The notes under the pieces are model-generated. The model was not told where the DNA came from. It made no database searches and saw only the letters and a program-made list of their open reading frames with translations. Shown here one piece after another: positions 1 through 6,920 of a DNA stretch of 64,000 bases. How positions within the stretch are numbered: position 1 is the stretch's first letter; the number at the start of each line of letters is the position of its first letter. Both the position numbers and the translations under genes were made by a program. Source of the stretch: Clostridia bacterium (GTDB lineage Bacteria > Bacillota > Clostridia > Oscillospirales > Acutalibacteraceae); contig CAAEIG010000104.1 in NCBI GenBank assembly GCA_900755895.1, positions 94,069 to 158,068 on the forward strand. The letters are read 5' to 3'.

Positions 1-125
1 ATTTCTACTCCAACAACCGTTGGGACGACCTGCAAAACTACGATCTCACCATTGACACCTCCCGGTTCTCCGTGGACAAGGCGGTGGATATGATTATCGA
101 CGCCGCCAAGCTATTGGATGCCTAA
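1..125 (+). CDS. Cytidylate kinase-like family protein, C-terminal fragment
   Basis: The gene begins before the window. From position 3 an open frame encodes about 40 residues and ends at TAA 123-125. The tail holds NYDLTIDTSRF followed by an amphipathic helix (DKAVDMIIDAA). This resembles the end of cytidylate-kinase-like P-loop proteins, where the NYDL-x-I-x-T-S segment follows the lid region. The nucleotide-binding part is outside the window, so the family call is tentative. A hairpin terminator follows 54 bases later. It is distinct from the canonical cmk at 35184-35846. Confidence 0.5.
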   Translation, partial: FYSNNRWDDLQNYDLTIDTSRFSVDKAVDMIIDAAKLLDA

Positions 126-178
126 AAGCACGATGAGTTCTGCCATTGATTGGTTATCTTGAACACTCCATAAGCGAA

Positions 179-203
179 GGGCTGCCCTGGGGCAGCCCTT
201 TTT
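179..203 (+). terminator. Rho-independent terminator
   Basis: An 8-bp G+C-rich stem (GGGCTGCC at 179-186, GGCAGCCC at 191-198) with a 4-base loop is followed by five T. It closes the cytidylate-kinase-like gene. Confidence 0.85.
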
Positions 204-205
204 GC

Positions 206-234
206 TATGCAAATCCGGCGGGCTGTGCTATAAT
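206..234 (+). promoter_or_regulatory. Extended -10 promoter of the apbE operon
   Basis: TGCTATAAT at 226-234 is a perfect extended -10 element. The hexamer 17 bases upstream (206-211) is a poor -35. It lies 49 bases before the apbE start and just after the preceding terminator. Confidence 0.6.
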
Positions 235-283
235 AAAAAAATCTTCCGGGGCAGATGCCCCGAATATCCTTTAGGAGGCGCCC

Positions 284-1336
284 ATGAACAATCTGCTGCA
301 GAACAAACGACGTCTGGCAATCATCTGCTCGGTACTGGGGATCCTGGTGCTGGCAGTGGGAGTGGGGTTGGGCCTGGCCGCTGCCGGTGAGGGCTACACC
401 TTGACCACCTATTCCATGGGGTCCTACGTCCAGCAGACTGTCTACGGCGGAAACCGGGAAGAGGCCGCTGCTGCCGCCTCCTCCGCTGTGACCGAACTGG
501 AAGGTTTGATCTCCCGGAACGTGGCGGACAGCGATATCATCCGTCTAAATCAGGCGGCCGGAACGGAATTTTTGGAGATCGACCAACGCACCTGGGACGT
601 GCTGAACACCTCCCTACAGGTGTGCCAGGCCAGCAATGGTGCCTTTGACATCACCATCGGTCCCATCAGCGGCCTGTGGGGCTTTGACACCCAGGAACCC
701 CACCTGCCCCAGGACAGCACCATCCAGTCCTTGCTGCCCATGGTGGACTATGAGAATCTGTCCCTGCTGGAGGACGGCACGGCAGCCCTACAGGTCCACG
801 GCACCGCTCTGGATCTGGGAGCTGTGGGCAAAGGCGCCGGCTGTGACGCCGCCATCGCCGCCTATCAGGAAAATGGCGCAGATAGGGCCATTGTTTCCGT
901 GGGGGGCAGTGTGGGCGTTTACGGCCAAAAGCCTGGGGATCAGCCCTGGCGGATCGCCGTCCGGGACCCTGACAGTGATGGTTCCCTGGGGGAGCTGGCC
1001 ATCTATGAGGGATTCCTCTCCACCTCCGGCAGCTATGAAAAGACCTTCACCCAGGACGGCGTCACCTATCACCATATTTTGGATCCCCGCACGGGCTACC
1101 CAGCGGACAGCGACCTGCTCTCGGTCACGGTGTGGAGTCCCGGCGGGGCTCTCAGCGATGCTCTGTCCACTGCCTGTTTTATCCTGGGGATGGAGGAGAG
1201 CCTTCCCCTGCTGGAGGAATTTGACAGCGGCGCTGTCTTTATCACGGAGGATCACCAGATCTACGTGACAGAAAACCTTCAGGACGCCTTCACCCTAGCC
1301 GCAGAGGGCTACACCCTGGCGGGGGTGGCGGAATGA
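284..1336 (+). CDS. apbE: FAD:protein FMN transferase (ApbE family)
   Basis: Predicted 350-residue flavin transferase that attaches FMN covalently to Thr/Ser of extracytoplasmic flavoproteins. Residues 11-33 form one hydrophobic segment, so the catalytic domain should be anchored outside the membrane. Family signatures seen are DLGAVGKGAGCDAA (177-190), SVGGSVGVYG (205-214), HHILDPRTGYP (263-273) and SDALSTACFILG (291-302). A TTAGGAGG ribosome site lies 6 bases before the ATG. The stop overlaps the next start by 4 bases (ATGA), so apbE is translationally coupled to the NusG-II protein. No FMN-carrying substrate protein is encoded nearby, so its target is unknown. Confidence 0.93.
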   Translation: MNNLLQNKRRLAIICSVLGILVLAVGVGLGLAAAGEGYTLTTYSMGSYVQQTVYGGNREEAAAAASSAVTELEGLISRNVADSDIIRLNQAAGTEFLEIDQRTWDVLNTSLQVCQASNGAFDITIGPISGLWGFDTQEPHLPQDSTIQSLLPMVDYENLSLLEDGTAALQVHGTALDLGAVGKGAGCDAAIAAYQENGADRAIVSVGGSVGVYGQKPGDQPWRIAVRDPDSDGSLGELAIYEGFLSTSGSYEKTFTQDGVTYHHILDPRTGYPADSDLLSVTVWSPGGALSDALSTACFILGMEESLPLLEEFDSGAVFITEDHQIYVTENLQDAFTLAAEGYTLAGVAE

Positions 1337-1722
1337 GGGAGTCCACCAAATTTATGACCCCCACAGCCTGGCTGCTGTGTGCAGGCTTGCTGCTGTTGGG
1401 CGGGGCGCTGTACCTGCTGCTGAGCCTGTCCCCCCAGGGGCGCACCGCCATTGTGGAGCGGGACGGGGAAGTGGTGCTGCGCCAGGACCTGTCTCAACTG
1501 ACTGAGGAGACTGCCTACACCGTGGAGGGAGCTCATGGCATTGAGGTGACCATCACCCTGTCCCCTGCCGGGGCAGCTGTGAGCGCTTCCACCTGTCCGG
1601 ATCAAGTGTGCGTGCGCACGGGGCAGCTGACCCGGTCGGGGGAGAGCGCTATCTGCCTGCCGGCGAAGGTCTCCCTGCGGCTGGAGGGCGGCGGGGACTC
1701 GGTGGACGCCACTGTCTATTGA
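1333..1722 (+). CDS. NusG domain II-containing membrane-anchored protein
   Basis: 129 residues: an N-terminal membrane anchor (about 12-33) and a small beta domain with three cysteines (C88, C93, C108) in the pattern TCPDQVCVRTG...AICLP. This matches the NusG-II domain family, which commonly sits beside ApbE and Gx-transporter genes in Clostridia and is not the transcription factor NusG. The start overlaps the apbE stop by 4 bases. The cysteines suggest an extracytoplasmic disulfide or metal site. The function is unknown; a role in flavin or electron transfer is inferred from context only. Confidence 0.85.
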   Translation: MRESTKFMTPTAWLLCAGLLLLGGALYLLLSLSPQGRTAIVERDGEVVLRQDLSQLTEETAYTVEGAHGIEVTITLSPAGAAVSASTCPDQVCVRTGQLTRSGESAICLPAKVSLRLEGGGDSVDATVY

Positions 1723-1735
1723 CCAGGAGGTGCCT

Positions 1736-2248
1736 ATGAAAAAAACATCCGGCCGGGTGGCCTTTACCGGGATGCTGGCAGCCCTGGCTTTGGCCCTGGC
1801 CTTTTTGGAGGGTCTGCTGCCCCCCTTACCCATGATGCCCCCCGGTGCAAAGCTGGGGCTATCCAATATTGCCTCCATGTATGCCGCTGGAACGCTGGGC
1901 CTGCCCAGCGCCCTGTTCATCGCGGTGTTCAAGGGGCTGTTCTCCTGGCTGACCAGAGGGCCCGTAGCGGGGCTTTTGAGTTTGTCCGGCGGGGTGTGCA
2001 GCACGGTCGTGCTGTGGTTCCTGCTGAAGCGGACCAAGGCCTCCCTGGGAGTGGTGGGCATCTGCGGTGCGTTGACCCACAACGCCGCCCAGCTCTGCGC
2101 TGCCTACTTTCTCACCAGCACCAGCGTGCTGTTTTATGTCCCCTTTTTGCTGATCTTCGGGGTGCTCACCGGGCTGCTCACTGGCCTGGTGCTAAAGCTG
2201 ACCCTGCCACCCCTAGAGCGGCTGAAAAAGCATCTGGATTTCTTCTAA
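1736..2248 (+). CDS. Gx transporter family membrane protein
   Basis: About 170 residues with roughly five hydrophobic helices. The core (GAKLGLSNIASMYAAGTLG, then FKGLFSWLTRGPVAGLLSLSGG) is typical of the Gx transporter family, often annotated as heptaprenyl diphosphate synthase component I. The ATG at 1736 is chosen because AGGAGG (1725-1730) precedes it by 5 bases; an in-frame GTG at 1730 overlaps that site. It is the third gene of the ApbE / NusG-II operon. The fold resembles small ECF-type substrate-binding subunits, so uptake of an isoprenoid or flavin precursor is possible but unproven. Confidence 0.85.
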   Translation: MKKTSGRVAFTGMLAALALALAFLEGLLPPLPMMPPGAKLGLSNIASMYAAGTLGLPSALFIAVFKGLFSWLTRGPVAGLLSLSGGVCSTVVLWFLLKRTKASLGVVGICGALTHNAAQLCAAYFLTSTSVLFYVPFLLIFGVLTGLLTGLVLKLTLPPLERLKKHLDFF

Positions 2249-2287
2249 AAAAGCGCCCCCACCCACGATTGGGCAGGAGCGCTTTTC
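2248..2287. terminator. Bidirectional terminator between convergent genes
   Basis: AAAAGCGC at 2249-2256 pairs with GCGCTTTT at 2279-2286, with an inner CCCA/TGGG stem. A- and T-runs on both sides allow termination in both directions. It serves the Gx transporter (+) and the lipoprotein (-). Confidence 0.7.
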
Positions 2288-2797
2288 TCATGTGTCCAAC
2301 TCCCCGCAATACAGGGTGTGAGTTGTGCTGTCATACACAGCAGCCGTGAAATTATAGGAACCTCGGTCCAGAACGCCGGTGGTTTCCGGGCTCCGGGTCT
2401 GGTCGTCCCAGAAGAACCAGTACCCCTCCTTCACCTGGGGTAGCAGGGCCTTCCCGTCCTTGCCGGTGAGGTAGGGACCGGCGCCGCGCTCCTCACTGCC
2501 TTCTGTCCACTCTCGGCCGTAGAGCAGCGCCTCCGCGTCCTCAGTCAGCGGGAAAGTGTGCCAGCCCTCCCCGGTTTGGGCGGTCTGTTCCAGGGCGGCG
2601 GCATCCTCCTGGGAGAGGTCCACCTTCCAGTACTGTGTGCCGTCGCTCATCCCCCCGTGATCGTCCCAGTGCTCCGAGATTGTGGAATCCCTCAAAGTCA
2701 CGCCCAAGGTTCCCGGAAGAGTGCGGGCATTCCCCACACAGCCGGTGAACAGGGCTGCCAGCACCAGGGCCAGCACGGCGGATACGCATCTTTTCAT
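2288..2797 (-). CDS. Putative lipoprotein of unknown function
   Basis: 169 residues beginning MKRC, with a hydrophobic signal and a lipobox-like LFTGC ending near residue 19. The mature protein would be lipid-anchored on the outer face of the membrane. The start at 2797 follows AAAGGAGATGATTTT on the minus strand; the frame is open further upstream but lacks a ribosome site there. The mature part is Trp-, Tyr- and Gly-rich (GYWFFWDDQ, RGSYNFTAAVYD) and matches no family I recognise. It is a single gene, convergent with the apbE operon. Confidence 0.75.
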   Translation of the reverse strand: MKRCVSAVLALVLAALFTGCVGNARTLPGTLGVTLRDSTISEHWDDHGGMSDGTQYWKVDLSQEDAAALEQTAQTGEGWHTFPLTEDAEALLYGREWTEGSEERGAGPYLTGKDGKALLPQVKEGYWFFWDDQTRSPETTGVLDRGSYNFTAAVYDSTTHTLYCGELDT

Positions 2798-2876
2798 AAA
2801 ATCATCTCCTTTGGCCCCAGTATACACCCTGCCCATAGCAGGGGCAACAACCTGGCTTTCCTTTGGGAAAAATTCA

Positions 2877-2905
2877 TTGACAAAGAACTCTATTTTCGCT
2901 ATACT
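2877..2905 (+). promoter_or_regulatory. Sigma-A promoter for the first CNNM gene
   Basis: A perfect -35 (TTGACA, 2877-2882), a 17-base spacer and TATACT (2900-2905). It lies about 245 bases before the start of the downstream CNNM gene, so the transcript has a long 5' leader. Confidence 0.85.
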
Positions 2906-2911
2906 AAATCC

Positions 2912-3150
2912 AATATTATTATCTAAAAGAGAGGTATGTACTGACATGGACGACGGCGACAGTCACCCTGCCAGCGCCAAGAATTTCCAACTGAACAGTC
3001 ATAAATGGAAGCATATCTTGCTGCGTAAATTTGCAGCAGGCTATGCTTTTTTGCGCTTTCCTGTGGGATTTCATCTGCGGAACTAGCTCCCAGAACGCTT
3101 GGTAGACTATCTTTGCTGTGTTTTATTGAATAAAAAGGAGTGCACTTTTT
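2912..3150 (+). promoter_or_regulatory. Long 5' leader with hairpin and T-run; possible leader peptide
   Basis: This fills the gene-free stretch 2798-3150. From the inferred start site the RNA runs about 240 nt before the CNNM GTG. It contains an ORF 2946-3086 (46 codons) opening MDDGDSHP, with AGAGAGG about 11 bases upstream. A strong hairpin follows (3011-3024 with 3033-3046, 8-base loop), then six T (3047-3052). A promoter, a terminator-like hairpin inside the leader and about 100 nt of further leader are the arrangement of an attenuator or riboswitch. I could not match it to a named class. The second CNNM gene has a similarly organised leader. Confidence 0.5.
3011..3052 (+). terminator. 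Terminator-like hairpin inside the CNNM leader (attenuator candidate)
   Basis: A 14-bp arm (3011-3024) pairs with 3033-3046 with one mismatch and one wobble around an 8-base loop. TTTTTT follows at 3047-3052. It lies about 100 bases upstream of the CNNM start and inside the same transcript. Confidence 0.65.
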
Positions 3151-4476
3151 GTGGAGATCTTACTGCAAATCATATTGATTCTGGTCAACGCCTTCTTCGC
3201 CGGCACGGAGATGGCTGTGGTATCCCTAAATTCCACCAAACTGCGAAAACTTCAGGAGGAAGGCGACAAAACCGCCGGCAAGCTGTTGAAAATGGTGGAG
3301 GACTCCTCCGCCTTCCTGTCCACCATCCAGGTGGCCATCACTCTGGCAGGCTATTTGGGCGCCGCTTTCGCCGGCGAAAATTTTGCCCCCGTCCTGTCGA
3401 ACTGGCTGTACAATGACCTGGGCTTCCAGGTGCTCCCTCAGGCGGCGCTGAACAATGTGGCCATTATCATCATCACCATCATCCTGTCCTACTTCACCCT
3501 GGTTTTCGGCGAGCTGGTGCCCAAGCGCATCGCTTTGCAAAAGTCCTATGAGTTTGCCAAGGTGGCCTGCGGCGTCATCCGGGGCATGGCCTTTGTACTG
3601 CGCCCGGTGATCTGGCTGCTGAGCGTCTCGGTCAATGGGGTACTGCGTCTGCTGCGGCTGAAAGTGGAGGCCGAAGAGGAAAACGTCACTGAGGATGAAA
3701 TCCGCATGATGGTGGACCTGGGCGGTGAAAAGGGCGCCATCGACGAGGATGAGCAGGAGTGGATCCAAAACGTGTTTGACTTTGGGGACATCTCCGTGCG
3801 GGAAGCCATGACCCCCCGCAGCGACGTGAACGCTTTGGACATCGAGTCCACAGATGAGGAAATTATGGAGATGATCCAGGAGAGCGGTCACAGCCGTTTC
3901 CCCGTGTACGAGGAGAGCGTGGACACAGTGCTGGGCATCTTAAACGCCAGGGATTACCTGTTGGACCGGGGCACCGGGAAAAAGACCCCCTTGAAGGACC
4001 TGCTGCGTTCTGCATACTTTGTGCCGGAAACCATCAAGGCTGACAACCTGTTTAAGGAGATGCAGAAGGAGAAGGTACATATCGCCATCGTGGTGGACGA
4101 GTACGGCGGTACCGAGGGTATCATCACCATGGAGGACCTGTTGGAGGAAATCGTGGGCAACATCTACGATGAATTCGACAAGGCCGAGCAGCCCGAGATT
4201 GAACCCCTGGGTGAGAATCAGTGGCGGGTCACCGGCTCGGTACCCATCAGCACCCTGGTGGACGACCTGGATCTGCCCCTGCCGGAGAGCGATGACTATG
4301 ACACTTTGGGCGGCATGATCGTCACCCGGCTCAACGCCATCCCCAAGGACGGCGAACAGCTGGACATGGAAGTCAACGGCGTGGAGCTCCACGTGGAGAA
4401 AATTGAGGACCACCGCATTGAAAGCGTCCTCCTCCGCTGGACGCCTCCCAAGAAGGACTCCGACCAAACAGAATAA
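3151..4476 (+). CDS. CNNM/CorC-type transporter-associated protein (DUF21-CBS-CorC/HlyC)
   Basis: 441 residues. A DUF21 membrane domain occupies about 1-180 and carries FAGTEMAVVSLN and VFGELVPKRIAL. Two CBS domains follow (about 205-330, ending in DEYGGTEGIITMEDLLEEI), then a CorC/HlyC C-terminal domain (about 345-430). This family is annotated as hemolysin; characterised bacterial members act in Mg2+ efflux or Mg2+/Co2+ resistance, and CBS domains bind nucleotides with Mg2+. The start is GTG at 3151 with AAAAAGGAG about 10 bases upstream. It is expressed from a strong promoter through a long leader. A paralog is convergent at 4610-5875. Confidence 0.92.
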   Translation: MEILLQIILILVNAFFAGTEMAVVSLNSTKLRKLQEEGDKTAGKLLKMVEDSSAFLSTIQVAITLAGYLGAAFAGENFAPVLSNWLYNDLGFQVLPQAALNNVAIIIITIILSYFTLVFGELVPKRIALQKSYEFAKVACGVIRGMAFVLRPVIWLLSVSVNGVLRLLRLKVEAEEENVTEDEIRMMVDLGGEKGAIDEDEQEWIQNVFDFGDISVREAMTPRSDVNALDIESTDEEIMEMIQESGHSRFPVYEESVDTVLGILNARDYLLDRGTGKKTPLKDLLRSAYFVPETIKADNLFKEMQKEKVHIAIVVDEYGGTEGIITMEDLLEEIVGNIYDEFDKAEQPEIEPLGENQWRVTGSVPISTLVDDLDLPLPESDDYDTLGGMIVTRLNAIPKDGEQLDMEVNGVELHVEKIEDHRIESVLLRWTPPKKDSDQTE

Positions 4477-4486
4477 GTCCCTGCCA

Positions 4487-4522
4487 AAAAGGGGTCTGAG
4501 AACATGTTCTCAGACCCCTTTT
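4487..4522. terminator. Perfect palindromic bidirectional terminator
   Basis: A 36-base perfect inverted repeat (AAAAGGGGTCTGAGAACA and its complement) with A- and T-runs at the ends, lying between the two convergent CNNM genes. Confidence 0.9.
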
Positions 4523-4565
4523 GAGTTCCCCCAGTTCCCCCTGCTCACCCATTCTCAGGATATCA

Positions 4566-4600
4566 AAAGCGCCCGAGCCTTTCGGCCCGAGCGCCTGTAA
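4566..4600 (-). terminator. Rho-independent terminator of the second CNNM gene
   Basis: On the minus strand an 11-bp stem with two G-T wobbles and a GAAA tetraloop is followed by TTTT. It lies just downstream of the stop at 4610. Confidence 0.75.
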
Positions 4601-4609
4601 ATTCTCTTT

Positions 4610-5875
4610 TTATTTTCTGGAATCCTCTTCCGGTTCCGGCTGCTCCAACTGCACCACCCGGACCTTCTGGATCCGGTTATTGGAGATCTCCTCCACAGTG
4701 ATGGAAAGGCCGCCGTACTCAAAGGACTCCCCTGCTGCGGGAACTTTCTCCATGCGCTCCATGATCCAGCCACCCAGGGACACGCTGTCCGCGTCGTCCT
4801 CAATGTGGAAGTAAGAACAGAAATCGTCAAAGGTCAAGTCGCCGTCAATCAGGTACGTATGGGGATCCAGCTGCTGGAAGGGCTCCTCCTGCTGGTCGTG
4901 TTCGTCCCAGATCTCGCCCACCAGTTCCTCTAGGATGTCCTCCATGGTGACAATACCCAGGGTCCCGCCGTACTCGTCGATGACCACGGCAATGTGGGAC
5001 TGGTTGGACTGGAGCAGCTTCAGCAAGTCGCTGACCTTCTCCGTGGGATGGATGAAAATCGGCTGGGTGATGATCTCCTGAAGAGGCTTGGGCGTCACGC
5101 CGTTGCCCGTGTAAAAGTCCTTCTGATGGATCACGCCCACCACTTTGTCAATGTCATCGTCATACACCAGCAACCGGGAGAAATGGGACTCGGTAAAGCT
5201 CTCGGCAATCTCCTCCTTGGTGGAGTCCACGCTGACAGCGATCAAGTCCACACGGGGGGTGAGAATGTCCTGGGCCTCCAGATCTCGGAACTCCACCGCA
5301 TTCTTTAACAGCGCACCCTCGTCCTTGTCGATGCTGCCGTCCCGCTGAGCTTCCTCCAAGAGCATCATCAGCTCCTCCTGGGACATCTTGGAGTCCTCCT
5401 GAGTATTCAGCAGTTTGGACACCAGCTTCTTCCACTGGGAAAAGATGAAGTTCACCGGAGTGAGCACATGAATCAACAGATTGATAAAGGGAGCGCTGAA
5501 CATGGCAAACTTCTCGGGGAAGTCCTTGGCAACGCTCTTGGGGGTGATCTCGCCGAAGATCAGCACCAGGACAGTCACCACCACCGTGGAGATGGTGGCG
5601 CCCATATCGCCGTAAAGCTTCACAAACAGCAGAGTGCCAATGGAGGCCACGGCAATGTTCACGATATTGTTGCCGATCAGGATGGTGGAAATCAGCTTGT
5701 CATAGTTTTCCGACAGGCGGTAGGCCAGCTTGGCCCGGCGGTTACCGCTGTCCGCCAACACCTTCAGACGGATGGCATTCAGCGAAGAAAAAGCCGTTTC
5801 AGTGGCGGAAAAGTACGCGGACATCAAGATACAGAACACCATAATCAGGATGCTTGGCAATTCATTGGCTAACAT
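4610..5875 (-). CDS. CNNM/CorC-type transporter-associated protein (DUF21-CBS-CorC/HlyC), paralog
   Basis: 421 residues, same layout as the gene at 3151. The DUF21 domain carries YFSATETAFSSLN and IFGEITPKSVAKDF. A CBS pair follows (DEYGGTLGIVTMEDILEELVG) and then a C-terminal CorC/HlyC domain (DGDLTFDDF ... SLGGWIME). The predicted role is divalent-cation, probably Mg2+, homeostasis at the membrane. ATG at 5875 follows GAGGAGATAAACTG. The two paralogs are clearly divergent in sequence, so this is not a recent duplication. It has its own promoter and a leader of roughly 220 nt. Confidence 0.92.
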   Translation of the reverse strand: MLANELPSILIMVFCILMSAYFSATETAFSSLNAIRLKVLADSGNRRAKLAYRLSENYDKLISTILIGNNIVNIAVASIGTLLFVKLYGDMGATISTVVVTVLVLIFGEITPKSVAKDFPEKFAMFSAPFINLLIHVLTPVNFIFSQWKKLVSKLLNTQEDSKMSQEELMMLLEEAQRDGSIDKDEGALLKNAVEFRDLEAQDILTPRVDLIAVSVDSTKEEIAESFTESHFSRLLVYDDDIDKVVGVIHQKDFYTGNGVTPKPLQEIITQPIFIHPTEKVSDLLKLLQSNQSHIAVVIDEYGGTLGIVTMEDILEELVGEIWDEHDQQEEPFQQLDPHTYLIDGDLTFDDFCSYFHIEDDADSVSLGGWIMERMEKVPAAGESFEYGGLSITVEEISNNRIQKVRVVQLEQPEPEEDSRK

Positions 5876-6098
5876 CAGTTTATCTCCTCACATTTCATTT
5901 TCATTGCATGGTTTCTTGGGTAAAAATCCTAAATAAACACAAAAAACACACCTATTCCCGCAAACTGGGCGTAGGCATGTCATAAGCAATCAAAATCAAA
6001 TATGGGGTGATGCAATTATGACTAGGTGTACAATCGTCGCCGCTAGGACTACTGGAACTGTCCATGAAAGGGAATCACATCCTTTTTGCAAGATATTA
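5876..6098 (-). promoter_or_regulatory. Long 5' leader of the second CNNM gene; possible leader peptide and attenuator
   Basis: This fills most of the gene-free stretch 5876-6182. On the minus strand it contains an ORF 6065-5952 (37 codons) opening MDSSSSPSGDDCTP, with AAAAAGGATG about 12 bases upstream. Pairings GTCATA/TATGAC and ACACCT/AGGTGT enclose the ORF end and are followed directly by six T (minus-strand equivalent of 5941-5946). About 65 nt then remain before the CNNM ATG. The layout parallels the leader at 2912-3150: an ATG-GAC ORF, CGGCGAC and GTCATAA words, and a T-run. The hairpin is weaker than in the first leader. No named riboswitch class was recognised. Confidence 0.45.
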
Positions 6099-6104
6099 GT
6101 TTTG

Positions 6105-6133
6105 ATGATACCGTATTTTCCCCGAAAAGTCAA
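6105..6133 (-). promoter_or_regulatory. Sigma-A promoter for the second CNNM gene
   Basis: On the minus strand TTGACT (6133-6128), a 17-base spacer and TATCAT (6110-6105). It lies about 230 bases from the CNNM start and overlaps the edge of the sirtuin's 3' hairpin. Confidence 0.6.
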
Positions 6134-6170
6134 GGGCCTGGCCGCCTCCCCCGAGGCCGGACAAGCCCTT
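6132..6170 (-). terminator. Hairpin downstream of the sirtuin gene
   Basis: AAGGGC (6132-6137) and GCCCTT (6165-6170) flank an imperfect G+C-rich stem with a short C-rich loop, 13 bases after the sirtuin stop. The T-tract on the minus strand is short (GACTTTTC), so termination may be partial. Confidence 0.45.
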
Positions 6171-6182
6171 CTCTGTTACGCT

Positions 6183-6920
6183 TTACGTTTCCGCCGGATC
6201 CACACAGCTCTCCAGCACCGACACCAGGTCCTCTCGGATCACCAAGTCCGCCTTGGTGTCATAGGGGGTGGGGTCACGATTGAGGATCACCAACTTGGCC
6301 CCAGGGCTCAGGTACTCCACCAGACCTGCCACCGGGTACACCACCAGGGACGTCCCCGCCACCACCATCAGGTCCGTCTCTTCCGCATACCGAATGGCCC
6401 GGCGCAGATCCTTCTCATTGAGGCTCTCCCCATAGAGCACCACGTCGGGCTTGATAATGCCGCCGCAGTCACAGGTGGGCACGCCCTGGGATGCAAGGAT
6501 CTTCTCCATGCCGTACTTCTTCCCGCAGGACTGACAGGTATTCCGCAGCTCGCTGCCGTGGAGCTCCAGAACATTTTTGCTCCCGGCCAACTGGTGCAGG
6601 CCGTCGATATTCTGGGTGATGACGGCCTTCAGCTTGCCCTGCTGCTCCAGCTGAGCCAGGGCGTAATGGGCGCCGTTGGGCTTGGCATCGGGGTAGAGCA
6701 TGACGCTGCGGTAAAACTCATAGAATTCTGCTGTGTGGCGCACAAAGTAGGAGTGGGAGAGCATCTCTTCATAGGAGAGCCCCGCCTGCTCCTGACGGTA
6801 CAGGCCGTGGGCGCTGCGGAAGTCCGGGATGCCGCTGGCGGTGGACACTCCGGCTCCCCCCAGAAAGATCATGCTCTTGCTCTCACGGATCCAAACCCGC
6901 AAAGTATCCAGCTGTGTCAC
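6183..6920 (-). CDS. cobB: NAD-dependent protein deacylase (SIR2/CobB family)
   Basis: 245 residues. Sirtuin motifs are present: GAGVSTASGIPDFR (22-35) for NAD binding, TQNIDGLH (102-109) and the catalytic His in ELHGS (His121). A zinc ribbon is formed by C129, C132, C150 and C152. It removes acyl groups from lysines using NAD+, in the cytoplasm. The start is GTG at 6920, overlapping the exonuclease stop by 4 bases (GTGA), so both are on one transcript. Whether it prefers acetyl or succinyl lysines cannot be settled from what I can see. Confidence 0.93.
   Translation of the reverse strand: MTQLDTLRVWIRESKSMIFLGGAGVSTASGIPDFRSAHGLYRQEQAGLSYEEMLSHSYFVRHTAEFYEFYRSVMLYPDAKPNGAHYALAQLEQQGKLKAVITQNIDGLHQLAGSKNVLELHGSELRNTCQSCGKKYGMEKILASQGVPTCDCGGIIKPDVVLYGESLNEKDLRRAIRYAEETDLMVVAGTSLVVYPVAGLVEYLSPGAKLVILNRDPTPYDTKADLVIREDLVSVLESCVDPAET

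Noticed and set aside
202..390. 62-codon open frame over the apbE promoter
   Set aside because: It overlaps the terminator and the extended -10 and has no ribosome site.
2912..3150. M-box, yybP-ykoY, NiCo or fluoride riboswitch in the CNNM leader
   Set aside because: I compared remembered consensus motifs of these classes and saw no convincing match. The leader is reported as unclassified.
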